From Rhizobium hidalgonense (lineage in GTDB: Bacteria; Pseudomonadota; Alphaproteobacteria; Rhizobiales; Rhizobiaceae), in the NCBI RefSeq assembly GCF_002914525.1, contig NZ_LODW01000050.1, positions 1 through 64,000 of the forward strand: a stretch of DNA of 64,000 nucleotides. Reading direction: 5' to 3'. Under the pieces are notes generated by a model. It searched no databases. It was not told where the DNA came from and was given only the letters and a program-made list of their open reading frames with translations. Shown piece by piece: positions 62,380 through 64,000 of this stretch. Position 1 is the first letter of the stretch; the number at the start of each line of letters is the position of its first letter. The translations under genes and the position numbers were made by a program.

Positions 62380-62563
62380 GGTCACTTCCTCTTCGGTTGT
62401 TTGGACCGCCTATTGCGGCGTTATAAATGGGCAGCAGCATTTGATCGGACGCCCGTGCGACGCTCGTTCTGCAATCCTTGAAGTTGCTGGATCCGTCTCG
62501 GAGCCGCTCACTCGTTGTCTTGGCTGCTGAAAACACACTTAACCCGCGGCCGACGGGCACGGA

Positions 62564-62606
62564 ATTGCAATAAGAATTTCTATTGAATTGCGATATTTGC
62601 AACAAT
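62564..62606. promoter_or_regulatory. LysR-type box A (upstream of the ycaC-like operon)
   Basis: A 43-base segment with ATTGCAATA, ATTGAATTGC and AACAAT at the same spacings as box B (63691); 32 of 43 positions agree without gaps. The spaced, partly palindromic blocks are the size expected for a LysR tetramer. It lies between the convergent ends of the ycaC-like promoter region and the dioxygenase gene. Confidence 0.65.
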
Positions 62607-62621
62607 TACCTGCGCGGCTGA

Positions 62622-62662
62622 AATGGCAAGCGCCGCGCCCCCTTTCGGAACGCGGCGCCATT
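62622..62662. terminator. Hairpin after the dioxygenase gene
   Basis: GCGCCGCG (62630-62637) and CGCGGCGC (62651-62658) form a perfect GC-rich stem, extended by AATGG/CATT pairs outside. It lies about 30 bases past the dioxygenase stop on the minus strand. No T-run follows, so it may be an intrinsic terminator of the weak type or an insulator between promoter A and the gene. Confidence 0.45.
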
Positions 62663-62689
62663 ATCGCGGCTTTGTATGGGGATTGCTGC

Positions 62690-63622
62690 TCATGGCGTCA
62701 GCGACACAAGGTTGGCCTGGATCTCATCGCGGTAGTCCTCGTATCTGCTCGGGAGTTTGAGAGCCTCGCCGAGATGCGCCGTGTCCTCGTCCCGGTTGAA
62801 GCCAGGCTCGTTCGTGGCGACCTCGAACAGCACGCCGCCGGGGGTACGGAAGTAGATGGCCCAGAAGTAATCGCGGTCGATGACGGGCGTGACCTGATAG
62901 CCTGTGTCGATGAGCGCTCTGCGCACTTCCAACTGCGTCTGGCGGTCTTCGACGGCAAAGGCGATGTGGTGAACCGAACCTGCGCCCTGGCGCGCGACAG
63001 GCGTCTTCGGCAACGCAGCCAGATCGATCGTGTCCGCGCCATTGCCGCCGGGGATAATGAAGCGGGTCACGTCGCCCTCTTTCTCGGCGCGCTGGTAGCC
63101 CATGAAGCCGAGCAGTTCCTCGGTTGCAGCGGTGTCGTGCAGACTGAATCTTGCGCCGGCGAAACCGCGGATTGCCGCATCATCGGGGATTCCATCCGCC
63201 AGCCATGGAGCGCGCGTGTCGTCGCCCGCCTCTATCAGCGCAAGCGTGTCGCCGTCCGGCCCCATGAAGCGAAGACGGTCGGCGCCGAAAACGGTGTCCC
63301 TTTCTAGCCCGTCCACGCCCTGGGTCGCGAACCGATGCTGCCAGAACTTCAGCGAACCCTTCGGCACGGAAAACTGGGTCTCCCCCACTTCGCCGACACC
63401 CGGGCGGCCGAGCATCATGTTCGGGAACGGAAAATAGGTCATCACGGTCCCGGCCGAGCCTGTCTCGTCACCGTAGTAGAGGTGATAGATGCTGGGGTCA
63501 TCGAAGTTGACCGTTTGCTTTACGCGGCGCAGGCCGAGAGTATCGGTGAAGAAGCGATTGTTCTGCCGCGCGTCCGATGCCATCGAAGTCACGTGGTGGA
63601 GTCCCTTGATGTCCTTGATCAT
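62690..63622 (-). CDS. Ring-cleaving dioxygenase of the MhqO/glyoxalase type
   Basis: A 310-residue vicinal-oxygen-chelate protein with two glyoxalase domains. Metal ligands lie in GLHHVTSMASDARQN (His), VHHIAFAVED (His) and GVLFEVATNEPGF (Glu). YHLYYGDETGSAGTVMTYFP and FWAIYFRTPGGVLFEV match the MhqO/LinE-like branch, which opens hydroquinones. It would detoxify a quinol. AAGGCA precedes ATG 63622. It is divergent from the LysR gene at 63737, with box B between. Confidence 0.9.
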   Translation of the reverse strand: MIKDIKGLHHVTSMASDARQNNRFFTDTLGLRRVKQTVNFDDPSIYHLYYGDETGSAGTVMTYFPFPNMMLGRPGVGEVGETQFSVPKGSLKFWQHRFATQGVDGLERDTVFGADRLRFMGPDGDTLALIEAGDDTRAPWLADGIPDDAAIRGFAGARFSLHDTAATEELLGFMGYQRAEKEGDVTRFIIPGGNGADTIDLAALPKTPVARQGAGSVHHIAFAVEDRQTQLEVRRALIDTGYQVTPVIDRDYFWAIYFRTPGGVLFEVATNEPGFNRDEDTAHLGEALKLPSRYEDYRDEIQANLVSLTP

Positions 63623-63690
63623 GGATGATGCCTTTCAGTCGGCGTTGAAATTGTTAATCTCAAAACTACGCCCGTTGATCGCCATCCGGT

Positions 63691-63733
63691 ATTGCAATAT
63701 TCCTCTCGATTGAATTGCAAATCTTGAAACAAT
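63691..63733. promoter_or_regulatory. LysR-type box B (between the dioxygenase and lysR)
   Basis: A 43-base segment, ATTGCAATA then ATTGAATTGC then AACAAT, ending three bases before ATG 63737. Two similar boxes lie at 59272 and 62564. Its place in a LysR divergent promoter is the normal position of the regulator's own site. Confidence 0.68.
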
Positions 63734-63736
63734 GAC

Positions 63737-64000
63737 ATGAACGATTACAAAGCCCTCAGAACCTTCCTGCTCGCAGCCGAGAAACGAAATTTCGCCCAGG
63801 TCGCCCGTGAGTTGGACATGACGCCCGCGGCCGTCACACGCGCGATTGCAGCGCTCGAGGCGGAACTTGGCGTGCAGCTCTTCGTGCGCACAACGAGGCA
63901 GGTCTCGCTGACGACTGACGGCGCGATCTTCGCCGCGCAGATCCAACCAGCGGTGAAGACGCTCGAAGAAGCTCGTCGCGAAGTTATGAACGCGCATAAG
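63737..64000 (+). CDS. LysR-family regulator, 5' end only
   Basis: The first 88 residues of a LysR protein, cut by the window edge. The HTH is LRTFLLAAEKRNFAQVAREL and MTPAAVTRAIAALEAELGVQ; the wing is LFVRTTRQVSLTTDGAIF. It is the probable regulator of the three boxes A, B and C and so of the whole block from 57159 to 63622. Confidence 0.9.
   Translation, partial: MNDYKALRTFLLAAEKRNFAQVARELDMTPAAVTRAIAALEAELGVQLFVRTTRQVSLTTDGAIFAAQIQPAVKTLEEARREVMNAHK

Overview
The window is GC-rich, gene-dense DNA of the type found in Rhizobiales (Alphaproteobacteria). I base this on the gene families (EutB/EutC-like pair, dual-ATPase Dpp-type transporter, DUF3422, XapX, many FAD-dependent D-amino-acid-oxidase-family enzymes, many LysR/GntR/Lrp regulators), on clear Shine-Dalgarno sites and on frequent ATGA/TGATG stop-start overlaps. 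I cannot name the genus. There are no rRNA or tRNA genes, no intact transposase and no CRISPR. The content is accessory catabolism of the kind carried on a megaplasmid, chromid or chromosomal island.

Layout: (1) 0-8 kb: the 5' end of an acetyl-CoA-synthetase-like gene, a FAD oxidoreductase, a Dpp/Opp-type ABC importer and a divergent FadR-type GntR regulator with a complex operator. (2) 8-15 kb: a LysR regulator, a DUF1537 acid-sugar kinase, a PdxA2-type dehydrogenase, an unassigned TIM barrel, a D-threonine-aldolase/DSD1-family enzyme, RidA and a second FAD oxidoreductase. (3) 15-22 kb: two paralogous HAD hydrolases flanking an ornithine-cyclodeaminase-like gene, a PLP dehydratase and an aldehyde dehydrogenase (ALDH). 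(4) 22-27 kb: a hydroxylysine-kinase-like APH protein coupled to an AGXT2L-type phospho-lyase, a GntR regulator, a frameshifted Lrp gene, a GNAT and a cupin. (5) 27-32 kb: GabD-like ALDH, a dead ABC permease, threonine aldolase and a LysR gene. (6) 32-41.5 kb: an eutC/eutB-like pair, a FAD oxidase, a cupin, a polar-amino-acid ABC importer, an omega-transaminase and Lrp. (7) 41.7-47.8 kb: an operon of homoserine dehydrogenase, ALDH, DapA, aspartase, a degenerate homoserine-kinase-like protein and Lrp. (8) 48-53 kb: cupin, hydroxyacid dehydrogenase, ArgE-like deacylase, LysR and ALDH. (9) 53-57 kb: DUF3422 and a scar of fused gene fragments (TacT-like toxin end, arsC piece, MFS piece). (10) 57-64 kb: a LysR-linked detoxification block (MFS, DoxX, amidohydrolase, XapX, YcaC-like hydrolase, MhqO-like dioxygenase, LysR).

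Taken together, regions 1-8 look like a collection of related modules for using unusual or hydroxylated amino acids. Importers bring them in. FAD oxidases, PLP lyases/dehydratases, aldolases and transaminases open them. ALDHs oxidise the resulting (semi)aldehydes, and aspartase or dehydrogenases feed the products into central metabolism. Many parts occur in duplicate or triplicate (three 117-residue cupins, two HADs, two dehydratase/OCD pairs, four ALDHs, three FAD oxidases), which points to growth of the region by duplication and assembly. The most distinctive items are the kinase/phospho-lyase pair, the aspartate-semialdehyde-centred operon with its apparent pseudokinase, a GntR control region duplicated 21.6 kb away in front of gabD, and a 43-bp LysR-type box repeated three times in the last block.
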